The notes below the pieces were generated by a model. The model ran no database searches. It was not told the DNA's origin and saw only the letters and a list, made by a program, of their open reading frames with translations. Below are positions 28,555-37,447 of a DNA stretch of 64,000 bases, piece after piece. The first letter of the stretch is position 1. Each line of letters begins with the position of its first letter. The DNA lies in the NCBI RefSeq assembly GCF_003116585.1, contig NZ_QEHM01000002.1, positions 86,549 to 150,548 of the forward strand, given 5' to 3'. The translations under genes and the position numbers were made by a program. The DNA is from Albibacillus kandeliae (GTDB lineage: Bacteria; Pseudomonadota; Alphaproteobacteria; Rhodobacterales; Rhodobacteraceae).

Positions 28555-29634
28555 TCAGAACAGCGACAGCTGGTCCCCGGCCCGCCCGGGCACGCAGAAC
28601 AGGTCCGTCCTCAGCGGCGGTTGCGGCCGGTCGAGCCCCAGCCGGCGGGTGGCAACGGCAAAGCGGTGTGCGATCATCTGGGCATAGGGCCCCTCGCCGC
28701 GCATCCGGTGGCCCCAGCGCGCATCGTAGTCCTTGCCGCCGTGCATCTCGCGCAGCCGAGCCATGATGCGCCCGGCGCGCCCCGGGTAATGCTCGGTCAG
28801 CCATTCCTGCCAGAGCGGCGAAACCTCCATCGGCAGGCGCAGCATGATCCAGCTGGCCGAGGTGGCCCCGGCCTCCTTCCCCGCCTCCAGCAGCGCCTCG
28901 AGCTCGTGATCGGTCAGCCCGGGCACCACGGGCGAGGTCATGATCCGCACCGGGATGCCCGCCGCGCTCAGCCGACGGATCGCCGCCAGCCGCCGCGCGG
29001 GGCCGGGCGCGCGCGGCTCCATCAGCCGCGACAGCCGGGCATCGAGCGTGGTGACCGAGAGGCCGACCCGCAGCAGCCCCTGCTCTGCCAAGGGCGCCAG
29101 CAGGTCGATGTCGCGCTCGATCAGCGCGCCCTTGGTGACGATGGCGACCGGGTGGCGGAACTCGGCCAGAACCGCGAGACAGGCGCGCATGATGCCGTGG
29201 TCGCGCTCGATCGGCTGGTAGGGATCGGTATTGGTGCCGATCGCCAGCGTCGCCACCCGGTAGCGGCGCGAGGAGAGTTCGCGGCGCAGCACCTCGGGCC
29301 CCTCCGGCCGCGCCACCAGGCGGGTTTCGAAGTCGAGCCCCGGCGACAGGCCGAGGTAGGCGTGGGTGGGCCGCGCGAAACAGTAGATGCAGCCATGCTC
29401 GCAGCCGCGATAGGGGTTGATCGAGCGGTCGAACGGCAGGTCGGGTGACCGGTTGTAGGTGAGGAACGAGCGTGGTTTTTCCTCCCGCACCTCGGTGCGA
29501 AAGCCGCGCCGCTCCTCGGGAATGTCCCAGCCGTCGCCCTCCTCCACCCGCCCGAGGTCGTAGCGGCTGGCCGCGTTCGACACCGCGCCGCGCGCCCGCC
29601 GCCGGGCGCTGTCTATGGGGAGAGACGAGGACAT
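28555..29634 (-). CDS. PA0069-family radical SAM protein (SplB-related)
   Basis: A 359-residue radical SAM enzyme with the 4Fe-4S motif CEHGCIYC (Cys78, Cys82, Cys85) followed by FARPTHAYLG. Later motifs ATLAIGTNTDPYQPIER and VGLSVTTLDARL are typical of the PA0069 family, whose sequences resemble spore photoproduct lyase. The reaction of this family is not established; DNA repair is an inference from that similarity. A perfect alphaproteobacterial LexA box ends 12 bases upstream of the ATG (29634), so expression is probably SOS-controlled. No ribosome-binding site of normal strength is visible between box and start. The short leader may be mostly promoter. Confidence 0.87.
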   Translation of the reverse strand: MSSSLPIDSARRRARGAVSNAASRYDLGRVEEGDGWDIPEERRGFRTEVREEKPRSFLTYNRSPDLPFDRSINPYRGCEHGCIYCFARPTHAYLGLSPGLDFETRLVARPEGPEVLRRELSSRRYRVATLAIGTNTDPYQPIERDHGIMRACLAVLAEFRHPVAIVTKGALIERDIDLLAPLAEQGLLRVGLSVTTLDARLSRLMEPRAPGPARRLAAIRRLSAAGIPVRIMTSPVVPGLTDHELEALLEAGKEAGATSASWIMLRLPMEVSPLWQEWLTEHYPGRAGRIMARLREMHGGKDYDARWGHRMRGEGPYAQMIAHRFAVATRRLGLDRPQPPLRTDLFCVPGRAGDQLSLF

Positions 29635-29646
29635 GGCGGAAACCTA

Positions 29647-29661
29647 GAACATAACATGAAC
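29647..29661 (-). promoter_or_regulatory. LexA (SOS) box in front of the radical SAM gene
   Basis: On the minus strand the sequence GTTCATGTTATGTTC is an exact match to the alphaproteobacterial LexA operator GTTC-N7-GTTC. It lies 12 bases before the start codon at 29634, a position where LexA would block the promoter. The sense of the direct repeat matches the direction of the gene. Confidence 0.85.
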
Positions 29662-29839
29662 AAAGACAAGCTGCGGCGATGCGGGCACCCCCGGAGCCGC
29701 CGCCATTCGGCACCGAGCGCGCCGAATGGTCGGAACAGCAACCGGCAATGTCGCAATTGACACTGTGCGGTGGGGCCGGTTGGGCGTAAACGACTGGAAA
29801 ACAGGCCCCAACAGAGCCCTGACAGCAAAGGTACCGCCC

Positions 29840-30538
29840 ATGTCGGAAGAAGACGACATCATCCTCTCCGAGCTCGACGACGAAGAGCTGGTCCAGCAGA
29901 TGTTCGACGACCTTTACGACGGTCTCAAGGAAGAGATCGAGGAAGGGGTCAACATCCTGATCGAACGCGGCTGGGAGCCCTACCGCGTCCTGACCGAAGC
30001 GCTGGTCGGTGGCATGACCATCGTCGGCGCCGACTTCCGCGACGGTATCCTCTTCGTTCCGGAGGTGCTGCTGGCGGCCAACGCGATGAAGGGCGGCATG
30101 GCCATCCTCAAGCCCCTGCTGGCCGAAACCGGCGCGCCGCGCGTCGGCAAGATGGTCATCGGCACCGTCAAGGGCGACATCCACGACATCGGCAAGAACC
30201 TCGTTTCGATGATGATGGAAGGCGCCGGTTTCGAAGTGGTCGACCTCGGCATCAACAACCCGGTCGAGAACTACCTCGAGGCGCTGGAAAAGGAAGAGCC
30301 GGATATTCTGGGCATGTCCGCCCTGCTGACCACCACCATGCCCTACATGAAGGTGGTGATCGACACCCTGATCGAACAGGGCAAGCGCGACGACTACATC
30401 GTGCTGGTCGGCGGCGCGCCCCTGAACGAGGAATTCGGCAAGGCCATCGGCGCCGACGCCTACTGCCGCGATGCGGCCGTGGCGGTGGAAACCGCCAAGA
30501 CCTGGGTGAGCCGCAAGCACAACCGCATGAGCGCCTGA
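29840..30538 (+). CDS. Corrinoid (B12-binding) methyltransferase protein, MtbC-like
   Basis: A 232-residue two-domain protein. An N-terminal helical B12-binding cap (residues ~15-95) precedes a Rossmann-type cobalamin domain with the DxHxxG motif in GDIHDIGKN (112-120; Asp113, His115, Gly118) and downstream SALLTTTMPYMK and LVGGAPLNEEF. Such proteins carry a methyl group between a methylamine- or betaine-type methyltransferase and an acceptor. The partner MttB-like enzyme is not in the window, but bmt lies 1.5 kb to the left and DUF1638 follows nearby. The ATG at 29840 starts the conserved region; the longer frame upstream has no similarity. Confidence 0.9.
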   Translation: MSEEDDIILSELDDEELVQQMFDDLYDGLKEEIEEGVNILIERGWEPYRVLTEALVGGMTIVGADFRDGILFVPEVLLAANAMKGGMAILKPLLAETGAPRVGKMVIGTVKGDIHDIGKNLVSMMMEGAGFEVVDLGINNPVENYLEALEKEEPDILGMSALLTTTMPYMKVVIDTLIEQGKRDDYIVLVGGAPLNEEFGKAIGADAYCRDAAVAVETAKTWVSRKHNRMSA

Positions 30539-30547
30539 ACCGCGCAT

Positions 30548-30578
30548 CGCCCGGCCGGGTTTCGGCCGGGCGCTTTCC
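30548..30578 (+). terminator. Terminator after the corrinoid protein gene
   Basis: A 9-bp stem (GCCCGGCCG/CGGCCGGGC, 30549-30571) with a GGTTT loop is followed by GCTTTCC. It ends directly at the stop codon of the convergent membrane-protein gene. Confidence 0.7.
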
Positions 30579-31058
30579 TCATCGGATGCGCTGCATCGTC
30601 GCCACCATGACGATGCCGTAGATGACGTGGCCCACCAGGGCGACCCAGGTGATCCCGGTGAAATTCAGGAACAGCGGCAGGCCGGCCACGGCGGTGATGC
30701 CGCCAATGGCAAAGACCCAGAGACCAAAGCCGTAGACGGCCGAGGGCAGCAGCCATCCGCCTCCCCCGATCACCCTCCGCCAGAGCGGGCGAAAGACATA
30801 GAGCCAGCCCAGCGGATAACCGATCAGGCCGACAAGGTAGAAGTGCACGAAATAGCCCGCGAACTCGCCGTTGGGCAGGCCAAGGCGGCCCAGCAGGCTG
30901 CGGGCAAGCCCGTGGGGCGAGAGGCTGGCGAACCCCAGCGCGGGGCTGATCAGCTGGCCCCAGAGGTCGAAGGCGATGGTGGCGACGACGCCCGAGATGA
31001 ACATCAGCCCCAGCGTGCGGGCATTTGGTGGCGGCAGGGCGGCGGATGACGACGGCAT
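30579..31058 (-). CDS. Small integral membrane protein of unknown function
   Basis: A 159-residue protein with about four membrane helices (LGLMFISGVVATIAFDLW, FYLVGLIGYPLGWLYVF, AVYGFGLWVFAIGGITAVAG and WVALVGHVIYGIVMVAT). The ATG at 31058 has a strong AAGGAG ribosome-binding site; the frame is open further upstream without one. It sits between the corrinoid gene and DUF1638 but on the opposite strand. Such small proteins are common in Rhodobacterales; I cannot assign a transported substrate. Confidence 0.7.
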   Translation of the reverse strand: MPSSSAALPPPNARTLGLMFISGVVATIAFDLWGQLISPALGFASLSPHGLARSLLGRLGLPNGEFAGYFVHFYLVGLIGYPLGWLYVFRPLWRRVIGGGGWLLPSAVYGFGLWVFAIGGITAVAGLPLFLNFTGITWVALVGHVIYGIVMVATMQRIR

Positions 31059-31167
31059 GGGAAATCTCCTTGTTGCAGGCAGGGGCCGAAATCGCTGACT
31101 GTCACCTAGGAGCGCGCGGTACGGCGCGGCAAGCTTTGTGGCAGGATCACACGGAAAGGTCAGATTC

Positions 31168-31824
31168 ATGTCAAACCCGGCCAGCCCCCTTCCCGGCGCC
31201 CGCGAGCTCACCGAGGAAGGCTTCGCCCCCTCCGGACGCGGACGCATCCTGCTGATCGCCTGCGGCGCGCTGGCGCGCGAGATCGTGGCGATCCGGGCCC
31301 GGGGCGGCTGGGACCAGATGGACCTCACCTGCCTCCCGGCAATCCTGCACAATCACCCCGAGCGCATCACCCCCGCCATCCGCGATCTCGTCGCACGTCA
31401 CCGGGAGGCCTACGAGCGCATCTTCGTCGCCTATGCCGACTGCGGCACCGGCGGGCTGCTGCAGGCGGCCTGCGCCGAGCTGGGCGTCGAGATGATCGAG
31501 GGACCGCATTGCTACGCCTTCTTCGAGGGCAACGCCGCCTTCGCCGCCCATGCCGACGAAATCGACGCCTTCTACCTGACCGACTTCCTCGCCCGCCAGT
31601 TCGACGCCTTCGTGTGGAAACCGCTGGGTCTCGACCGCCATCCCGAGCTGATCGAGATGTACTTCGGCCACTACCGCACGCTGGTCTACCAGGCGCAGAC
31701 CGACGATCCAGAGCTGACCGAGCGCGCGCGGCTCTGCGCCGAGCGGCTGGGCCTCGTCTTCGAACGCCGCTTCACCGGCTACGGCGAGCTTGCCACCACG
31801 CTGGAGCACTGGGCCCGCGCCTGA
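31168..31824 (+). CDS. DUF1638 protein
   Basis: A 218-residue DUF1638 protein. Family features include ILLIACGALAREIVAIR, CLPAILHNHPERI, FVAYADCGTGGLL and IEGPHCYAFFEGN, with several Cys/His residues that could bind a metal. DUF1638 genes recur next to corrinoid-dependent methyltransferase systems, as here, and a role in handling cobalamin or the corrinoid protein is a reasonable but unproven inference. It is divergent from the small membrane-protein gene and convergent with sufE. Confidence 0.85.
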   Translation: MSNPASPLPGARELTEEGFAPSGRGRILLIACGALAREIVAIRARGGWDQMDLTCLPAILHNHPERITPAIRDLVARHREAYERIFVAYADCGTGGLLQAACAELGVEMIEGPHCYAFFEGNAAFAAHADEIDAFYLTDFLARQFDAFVWKPLGLDRHPELIEMYFGHYRTLVYQAQTDDPELTERARLCAERLGLVFERRFTGYGELATTLEHWARA

Positions 31825-31855
31825 GTTTCTTTGGGTCGGAAATATCCCGGGGGTC

Positions 31856-31872
31856 CGGGGGCAGCGCCCCCG
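31856..31872. terminator. CGGGGGC-AGC-GCCCCCG hairpin between DUF1638 gene and sufE
   Basis: A perfect 7-bp GC stem with a 3-base loop lies between two convergent genes, preceded by AAATATCCCGGGGGTC. From memory, this sentence-like sequence recurs between genes in many Rhodobacteraceae genomes and probably acts as a bidirectional terminator. Confidence 0.6.
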
Positions 31873-31885
31873 CCCCGCCTTGCCG

Positions 31886-32308
31886 TCATGCGTTGGCGGC
31901 GGCGACCTCGCGAATCCGCTTGATCATGGCCCTCAGGCCGTTCGAGCGCTGCGACGAGAGGTTGTCCTGCAGGCTGAGACGCGCCAGCTCGCCGCCGGCG
32001 TCCACGCCGACGACATCGGCCACCGGCAGACCGTTGTAGAGTGCGCGCAGCACGGCGATCAGCCCGCGCACGATCATCGCGTCGCTTTCGCCGTCGAAGC
32101 GGAAGATGCCGTCCTCGATCACCGGGTGCAGCCAGACCTGGCTGGCGCAGCCGTCGACCTTGGTGGCGGGCACCTTCAGGGCGTCGGGCAGCGGGTCCAT
32201 CGCCTTGCCCTGCTCGATGACATAGCGATAGCGGTCCTCCCAGTCCTCGAGAAACTCGAAATCCTCCACGATCTCTTCAAAGGCGGGGCTTGCCATGCGG
32301 TCTTCCAT
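31886..32308 (-). CDS. sufE: SufE-family cysteine desulfurase sulfur acceptor
   Basis: A 140-residue protein. The persulfide-accepting cysteine is Cys54 in KVDGCASQVWL, flanked by the conserved DFEFLEDWEDRYRYVIE helix and ending with RSNGLRAMIKRI. It takes sulfur from a SufS-type desulfurase for Fe-S cluster building. An alternative start four codons in (MASPAFEE) is possible. No suf genes are adjacent, which is common in this family of bacteria. Confidence 0.9.
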   Translation of the reverse strand: MEDRMASPAFEEIVEDFEFLEDWEDRYRYVIEQGKAMDPLPDALKVPATKVDGCASQVWLHPVIEDGIFRFDGESDAMIVRGLIAVLRALYNGLPVADVVGVDAGGELARLSLQDNLSSQRSNGLRAMIKRIREVAAANA

Positions 32309-32444
32309 CTTTCGTTCCTGCGTATGGCCCTCAGGTAAGCCGCCCCCCGGGCCCTGTCCAGTGCCGCCTTTGGTCCGCCTTGGCGCTTTTCAAGTGCGCC
32401 GCGATGCGCTAGGCCAAGGAAAAGGATTGAGGATCGGCAGTACC

Positions 32445-32927
32445 ATGCAAAAACCGTTGATGGCCCTGATGATCGCCGGGCTCGCCCTGTCCGGCTGCGG
32501 ATGGTTCGGCGGAAGCCGCCGGGGTGACCCGGCCACCACCGACGCATCGGTCAACCCGCTGATCCCCGAGGAACGCCAGGGCGCCTTCCAGCGCCCCGAT
32601 GCGGCCGACACCAGCGTGCCGATCACCTCGGTCACCGCGCTGCGGATCGACCGCACCAATACCGGCGCCATCGTGCTGGCCACGGGCGTGGCCAATCGCC
32701 AGGGCGCCTACGAGGCGCGTCTGGTGCCCGAGAACGAAAAGGCCGAGCCGGTCGACGGGGTTCTGACCTTCACCTTCACCGTGCTCTACCCCAGCCGCGC
32801 CACCCCGGCGGGCAGCGAATTCAGCCGCACCATCAACGAGGGCTACACGCTGTCGAGGAAGCAGCTGGAGAGCGTGCGGGTCGTCCGCGTGATCGCCGCG
32901 AACAACACGCTGGAAGCCCGCCGCTAG
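32445..32927 (+). CDS. Predicted outer-membrane lipoprotein
   Basis: A 160-residue exported protein. The N-terminus (MQKPLMALMIAGLALSGC) is a lipoprotein signal with lipobox LSGC at residues 15-18, followed by WFGGSRRGDP. The mature part is small, beta-rich and without a recognised domain (VTALRIDRTNTGAIVLATGVA). The ATG at 32445 is chosen because it begins the signal peptide. It stands alone between sufE and rnd, facing rnd convergently. Confidence 0.75.
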   Translation: MQKPLMALMIAGLALSGCGWFGGSRRGDPATTDASVNPLIPEERQGAFQRPDAADTSVPITSVTALRIDRTNTGAIVLATGVANRQGAYEARLVPENEKAEPVDGVLTFTFTVLYPSRATPAGSEFSRTINEGYTLSRKQLESVRVVRVIAANNTLEARR

Positions 32928-32959
32928 GCGCGCTTCCTTCCGCGTTCAGATCGGCGCGG

Positions 32960-34117
32960 TCAGAGTTCCACGGTCCTGACTGTCTGACCCTTGGCCGCGA
33001 GGGCGATCTTGCCTTCGCAAAGCCGCAGCGCGTCGGCGCCGAAGACCTCGTGGCGCCAGCCCGAGAGCGCCGGCACGTTGCGTTCGCCCGCCGCGATGGC
33101 GTCGAGGTCGGCGCTGGAGGCGATCAGCTTGGCGGCGACCCCCTCGGCCTCGGTCTTGGATTTCAGCAGCACCCGCAGCAGGTCGGCCAGCGCGGGGTTC
33201 ACCTGCAGCTTCTCGCGGCTCTTGTCGAGCTTGGGCAGCTTGTCCTGCGGGCAGGCCTGTCCGCGCGCCACCGCCTCGACGATGCCGTCGGCGATGGGCC
33301 CCCGGCGCGCTTCGCGCAGCAACAGGCGCAGGCCGCCGAGATCGGCGAGGTTGGCGGGCTTGGCCGAGGCCAGTTCCATCAGCGCATCGTCCTTGTAGAC
33401 GCGGTTGCGCGGCACGTTGTTGGTCTGGGCGTAGCTTTCGCGGAAGGCCGCCAGTTCGCGCACGATGGCAAGGAAGCGCGGCGAGTTGGTCCGCGTCTTG
33501 AGCCGCAGCCAGGCGTCGTCGGGCGAGATGTCGTAGGTCGCCGGGTTGGTCAGCGTTTCCAGCTCCTCCTCGACCCAGCGGGTACGGTTGCTGCGCTTCA
33601 GCTCGGCGGCGAGGAATTCGTAGACCTTGCGCAGGTGGGTCACGTCGGCCAGCGCGTAGACCTTTTGCGCGTCGCTCAGCGGGCGGCGCGACCAGTCGGT
33701 GAAGCGCGAGCTCTTGTCGACCGAGGCGCGGGCGATCTTGCGCACCAGCGTCTCGTAGCCGACCTGCTCGCCGAAGCCGCAGACCATGGCCGCAACCTGG
33801 GTGTCGAACAGCGGTTCGGGAAAGACCTTGGCGTCGACCCAGAAGATCTCGAGATCCTGCCGCGCCGCGTGGAATACCTTGACCACGCTGGTGTCGCGGA
33901 ACAGCTCGTAGAGCGGCTCGAGCGAGAGCCCCTCGGCCAGCGGATCGACCAGCACGGCGTTCTCGTCGCCCTCGCCCGGATAGGCAAGCTGGACGAGGCA
34001 GAGCTTGGAATAGTAGGTCCGCTCCCTCAGGAACTCGGTATCGACGGTGACGTAGTCCTGCTGGGCGGCCGCCTTGCAGAAGGCGGCCAGGTCCTCGGTG
34101 GTCGTGATGGTTTTCAT
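32960..34117 (-). CDS. rnd: Ribonuclease D
   Basis: A 385-residue 3'-5' exoribonuclease for tRNA maturation. The DEDD active-site motifs are visible: Asp26 and Glu28 in VDTEFLRE, the second Asp in FDTQVAAM and the YALADVTHL motif. A central HRDC domain follows (LAIVRELAAFRESYAQTNNVPRNRVYKDDAL). The ATG at 34117 begins the conserved region; an in-frame ATG 14 codons upstream is less likely. It lies between the lipoprotein gene and purN. Confidence 0.93.
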   Translation of the reverse strand: MKTITTTEDLAAFCKAAAQQDYVTVDTEFLRERTYYSKLCLVQLAYPGEGDENAVLVDPLAEGLSLEPLYELFRDTSVVKVFHAARQDLEIFWVDAKVFPEPLFDTQVAAMVCGFGEQVGYETLVRKIARASVDKSSRFTDWSRRPLSDAQKVYALADVTHLRKVYEFLAAELKRSNRTRWVEEELETLTNPATYDISPDDAWLRLKTRTNSPRFLAIVRELAAFRESYAQTNNVPRNRVYKDDALMELASAKPANLADLGGLRLLLREARRGPIADGIVEAVARGQACPQDKLPKLDKSREKLQVNPALADLLRVLLKSKTEAEGVAAKLIASSADLDAIAAGERNVPALSGWRHEVFGADALRLCEGKIALAAKGQTVRTVEL

Positions 34118-34251
34118 CTGCGTCCGTATATCGGGATTATCTTCTTGGCGCTTGCGCATGAGGTGCAGTCATAGGCCAATCGCCGCCGCTTGAAAAGCGA
34201 CGACGTTCCTTGGGCGTCAAGCTGATGTTTTCTGGTCTCGCCCCGGGCCGC

Positions 34252-34848
34252 TCAGCCGAGCAGCACCGGGCTGCGGTCGCCGGCGGCAAAGCGGCGCAGG
34301 ACGGCCGGGTAGAGGCGGTGTTCCTGCTCCAGCACGCGCGCGGCGAGGGTGTCGGGCGTGTCGCCGGGCAGGACCGGCACCCGCGCCTGCCCGAGGATCG
34401 GGCCGTCATCGAGCCGCGCGGTCACCTCGTGGACGGTGCAGCCGTGTTCGGCATCCCCGGCTTCCAGCGCGCGGGCATGGGTGTGCAGCCCCTTGTAGAG
34501 CGGCAGCAGCGAGGGGTGGATGTTGAGCATCCGGCCGGTAAAGCGCGACACGAAACCGTCGGTCAGAACCCGCATGAACCCGGCGAGGCAGACGATATCG
34601 GCCCCGGCGTCGAGGATCGGCTTGACCAGTTCCTCTTCGAAGGCCGCGCGGTCGCCCTTGAAGGGGCGGTGATCGACGACGGCGGTGGCGATGCCGCGCT
34701 CGGCGGCCCGCTGGAGGCCGCCGGCGGTGGCGTCGTTCGACAGGACGAGACAGGGCCGTGCCGGGTGGTCCCCGGTCATGCTGTCGACCAGCGCGACCAT
34801 GTTCGAGCCGCCGCCGGAGATCAGGATCGCGACCTTCTTGTGGCTCAC
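34252..34848 (-). CDS. purN: Phosphoribosylglycinamide formyltransferase
   Basis: A 198-residue enzyme transferring a formyl group from 10-formyl-THF to GAR. Motifs: [12 protein letters not shown] at the start, [26 protein letters not shown], the catalytic Asn/His in [16 protein letters not shown] and the Asp in [13 protein letters not shown]. The start is a GTG at 34848, which overlaps the purM stop by 4 bases (GTGA). That overlap shows translational coupling to purM and decides the start. Confidence 0.94.
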   Translation of the reverse strand: MSHKKVAILISGGGSNMVALVDSMTGDHPARPCLVLSNDATAGGLQRAAERGIATAVVDHRPFKGDRAAFEEELVKPILDAGADIVCLAGFMRVLTDGFVSRFTGRMLNIHPSLLPLYKGLHTHARALEAGDAEHGCTVHEVTARLDDGPILGQARVPVLPGDTPDTLAARVLEQEHRLYPAVLRRFAAGDRSPVLLG

Positions 34849-35891
34849 AGGAGGGTCCCGGTGTAGCGCACGCCCTCTCCCGCGCCGACGGTGCCGATGC
34901 GCGCGACGGTCTCGCCCGCCTCGGTCAGCAGTGCCGACAGCGCGTCGGCCTGATCGGCGGCGCAGACCACGATCATGCCGATGCCGCAGTTGAAGGTCTT
35001 GAGCATCTCGGACTGCTCCATGCCGCCGACCTGGGCAAGCCACTGGAACACGCCGGGCAGTTCCCATGCGTCGAGGTCGATGGTCGCACCCATGCCCTCG
35101 GGCAGGACGCGCGGCAGGTTCTCGGTGAGACCGCCGCCGGTGATATGGGCCAGGGCGTGCACGCCCCCTGCCCGCACCGCCTGCAGCACGGGCTGGACGT
35201 AGAGCCGCGTCGGGGTCAGCAGGGCGGCGCCGAGCGCACGGCTGCTGAAGGGCGCCTTGTCTTCCCAGCCGAGGCCGGACATCTCGACGATGCGGCGCAC
35301 CAGCGAGTAGCCGTTGGAATGCACGCCGTCGCTGGCGAGGCCCAGCAGCACGTCGCCCTCGGCGACGCCTGAAGGAAGATCACTGCCGCGTTCCATCGCG
35401 CCGACGGCAAAGCCCGCGAGGTCGAAGTCACCCGCCGGGTACATGCCGGGCATTTCCGCCGTTTCGCCGCCGATCAGGGCGCAGCCGGATTGTTCGCAGC
35501 CGCTGGCGATGCCCTCGATGATCCGCACGGCGGTATCGGTCTCGAGCTTGCCGGTGGCGAAGTAGTCGAGGAAGAACAGCGGTTCCGCGCCCTGGCAGAC
35601 CAGATCGTTGACGCACATGGCGACAAGGTCGATGCCCACGCCCTCGACAACGCCGGTGTCGATGGCGATGCGCAGCTTGGTGCCCACCCCATCGGTTGCC
35701 GCCACGAGGATCGGGTCGTTGTAGCCAGCGCCCTTCAGGTCGAACAGCGCGCCGAAGCCGCCGAGGCCGCTCATCACGCCCGGGCGGCTGGTCCGCTTGG
35801 CCGCAGGCTTGATCCGCTCCACCAGCGCATTGCCAGCGTCGATGTCCACCCCTGCGTCCGCATAGGTGATTCCGTTCTTAGAACCGCTCAT
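34845..35891 (-). CDS. purM: Phosphoribosylformylglycinamidine cyclo-ligase (AIR synthetase)
   Basis: A 348-residue enzyme that closes the imidazole ring with ATP. Motifs include [49 protein letters not shown] and [13 protein letters not shown]. The ATG at 35891 has a GGAGGG ribosome-binding site at the right distance; the longer frame upstream lacks similarity. It is the first gene of the purM-purN pair. Confidence 0.95.
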   Translation of the reverse strand: MSGSKNGITYADAGVDIDAGNALVERIKPAAKRTSRPGVMSGLGGFGALFDLKGAGYNDPILVAATDGVGTKLRIAIDTGVVEGVGIDLVAMCVNDLVCQGAEPLFFLDYFATGKLETDTAVRIIEGIASGCEQSGCALIGGETAEMPGMYPAGDFDLAGFAVGAMERGSDLPSGVAEGDVLLGLASDGVHSNGYSLVRRIVEMSGLGWEDKAPFSSRALGAALLTPTRLYVQPVLQAVRAGGVHALAHITGGGLTENLPRVLPEGMGATIDLDAWELPGVFQWLAQVGGMEQSEMLKTFNCGIGMIVVCAADQADALSALLTEAGETVARIGTVGAGEGVRYTGTLL

Positions 35892-35971
35892 TTCGCCCTC
35901 CGGTCCGGTCGTTGCCACCCGATAGCCCGGAGTTTGCGCAGAGTCCACGCCTCTGCGCCCCTGTTCGGCCT

Positions 35972-36820
35972 TCAGCGGTCCCGGATCATGCGATAGCCCT
36001 GCCCTGCGCGCTCGAGAAAGGCAAATCCGGGAAAATTCACGTGCTGCCCCGCGATGCGGATGCGATCGGTCGCCACGCGATCGAAGACGGCCTTGCGGGT
36101 TGCCCGCGCCTGTTCGATGTCCACGTCGAACATCACGCCCCAGTCGGGCTCGGCCAGCTGGAAGGTCTCGCAGTGGATGGTGTCGCCCCAGATCAGCAGC
36201 TGCTCGCCCGCGTCCTCGATCATCAGGCCGGAATGGCCCGGGGTATGGCCCGGCAGCGGGATCATGGTGAGGCCGGGCAGGATCGCCGCCTCTCCGGTCA
36301 CCTCGCGGCGGCCCTCGGCGTAGGGCGCGACGCTTTGCCGGGTGACCATGATGGAGCCCTGCCCGCGCTCGTTGGCGCGCGCGAAGACCTCGTCGGAGTG
36401 GAAGTGCACCCAGTCGGGCGCGGCGCAGATCAGTTCGGCATTGGCAAAGCGCGCCTTGCCCTCGCTGTCGATCAGCCCGCCCACGTGGTCGATATGCAGG
36501 TGGGTCAGCGCGATATGGGTGATCTCGTCGGCGCCGATGCCTGCCTGTTCGAAGGCGCGGGCGAAATGGCCCGAAGTCTCGGACCGTGCCGGGGGATTGC
36601 CGGAATCGACCAGCACCACGCTGGCGCCCGCGCGGATCACGAAGGCGCTGACCGGGATGGTCACGGATTCACCGTCGTAGGGGATGCCGGCCTGCGCGGC
36701 GGCGGCCACCGCCTTGTCCGCCTCGTGATCGGGGAACAGCGCGTTCGGCGCCTGATTGTACCCGTCGTTCAGCGCGATCACCTCGATCCCGCCCACCTTG
36801 AAACTGCTGACATCCGACAT
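35972..36820 (-). CDS. Metallo-beta-lactamase-fold hydrolase
   Basis: A 282-residue MBL-fold protein with the zinc-binding HLHIDH motif (107-112), preceded by VLVDSGNP and followed by a [13 protein letters not shown] motif, a DTIHCE motif and a C-terminal [12 protein letters not shown] histidine. The organisation is that of the quorum-quenching lactonase/MBL-hydrolase group, but the substrate cannot be decided. It has no signal peptide and stands alone between purM and the tRNA gene. Confidence 0.85.
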   Translation of the reverse strand: MSDVSSFKVGGIEVIALNDGYNQAPNALFPDHEADKAVAAAAQAGIPYDGESVTIPVSAFVIRAGASVVLVDSGNPPARSETSGHFARAFEQAGIGADEITHIALTHLHIDHVGGLIDSEGKARFANAELICAAPDWVHFHSDEVFARANERGQGSIMVTRQSVAPYAEGRREVTGEAAILPGLTMIPLPGHTPGHSGLMIEDAGEQLLIWGDTIHCETFQLAEPDWGVMFDVDIEQARATRKAVFDRVATDRIRIAGQHVNFPGFAFLERAGQGYRMIRDR

Positions 36821-36923
36821 GGCCGACTCCTACTTGCCCTGCGGGGGAAAAGAGTACTCCCCGCGCATGATTGCAAGCGCCGCTTGACCGTCCCTGTCCG
36901 CTTGCGTAGTCAGTTTCGCAGGC

Positions 36924-37000
36924 GGGCCTGTAGCTCAATTGGTTAGAGCAGAGCGCTCATAACGCTTTGGTTGCGGGTTCAAGTCCTGCCGGGCCTACCA
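36924..37000 (+). tRNA. tRNA with CAT anticodon (Met or lysidine-type Ile2)
   Basis: The 77 bases fold as a complete tRNA: acceptor strands GGGCCTG/CGGGCCT, D-arm GCTCAATTGGTTAGAGC, anticodon loop CTCATAA with anticodon CAT, T-arm GCGGGTTCAAGTCCTGC and an encoded CCA end. The D-arm and anticodon-stem pattern (GAGCG-CTCATAA-CGCTT, then TGG) resembles tRNA-Ile2(CAT) as much as elongator tRNA-Met; the two cannot be separated with certainty by eye. Foreign-looking DNA begins directly behind it. Confidence 0.9.
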
Positions 37001-37447
37001 TTTCCGCCGAAAAATCAAACAAAATCAAAGCGGTACTGTCACTCGCCGAGCCGAACTCTACGCATTGATTTTCAATGACTTACACACAAAGTGTCACACG
37101 CATCCATGCGCCCTGCACTTCCCCCGGGAAACTAGATCGTTCGAAGCTGGGTTGCCGACTAAGCTCTCCTTGCTGGGACGGACGGCGTAACCATGTAAGC
37201 GGAGCAATATGACGCTCCCGGCCCTCTCCGGACTTTCGGTGTCCACATTTTTGTTGCAGTGCAGCGTCGTCGAACCGGTCATTGCGGAGCAGGAGACGTC
37301 CAGGGCATTTCACATGTAGAGTTAGAATTTACTCTGTTCACTTCCAGCCAAGAAACCGGAAAGGCAGGCTGCTTGATCTATTCCCACAGCTACAAGTTAC
37401 ATGGCACAACATGATATCTGTTCGACCACATTTTGAAAGTGCAGCGT
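37001..37447. other. Gene-free stretch behind the tRNA
   Basis: No gene is supported. The first ~90 bases are A+T-richer, with CATTGATTTTCAATGACTTAC-like sequence of the type often seen at element ends next to tRNAs. From about 37139 to 37312 comes degenerate intergenic sequence of the kind seen again at 41.4, 42.8 and 46.2 kb. No duplicate of the tRNA 3' end was found in the window. Confidence 0.4.

Noticed and set aside
28481..30547. 688-codon minus-strand frame across the radical SAM and corrinoid genes
   Set aside because: It runs through two real genes on different strands in the wrong frame and has no recognisable domain.
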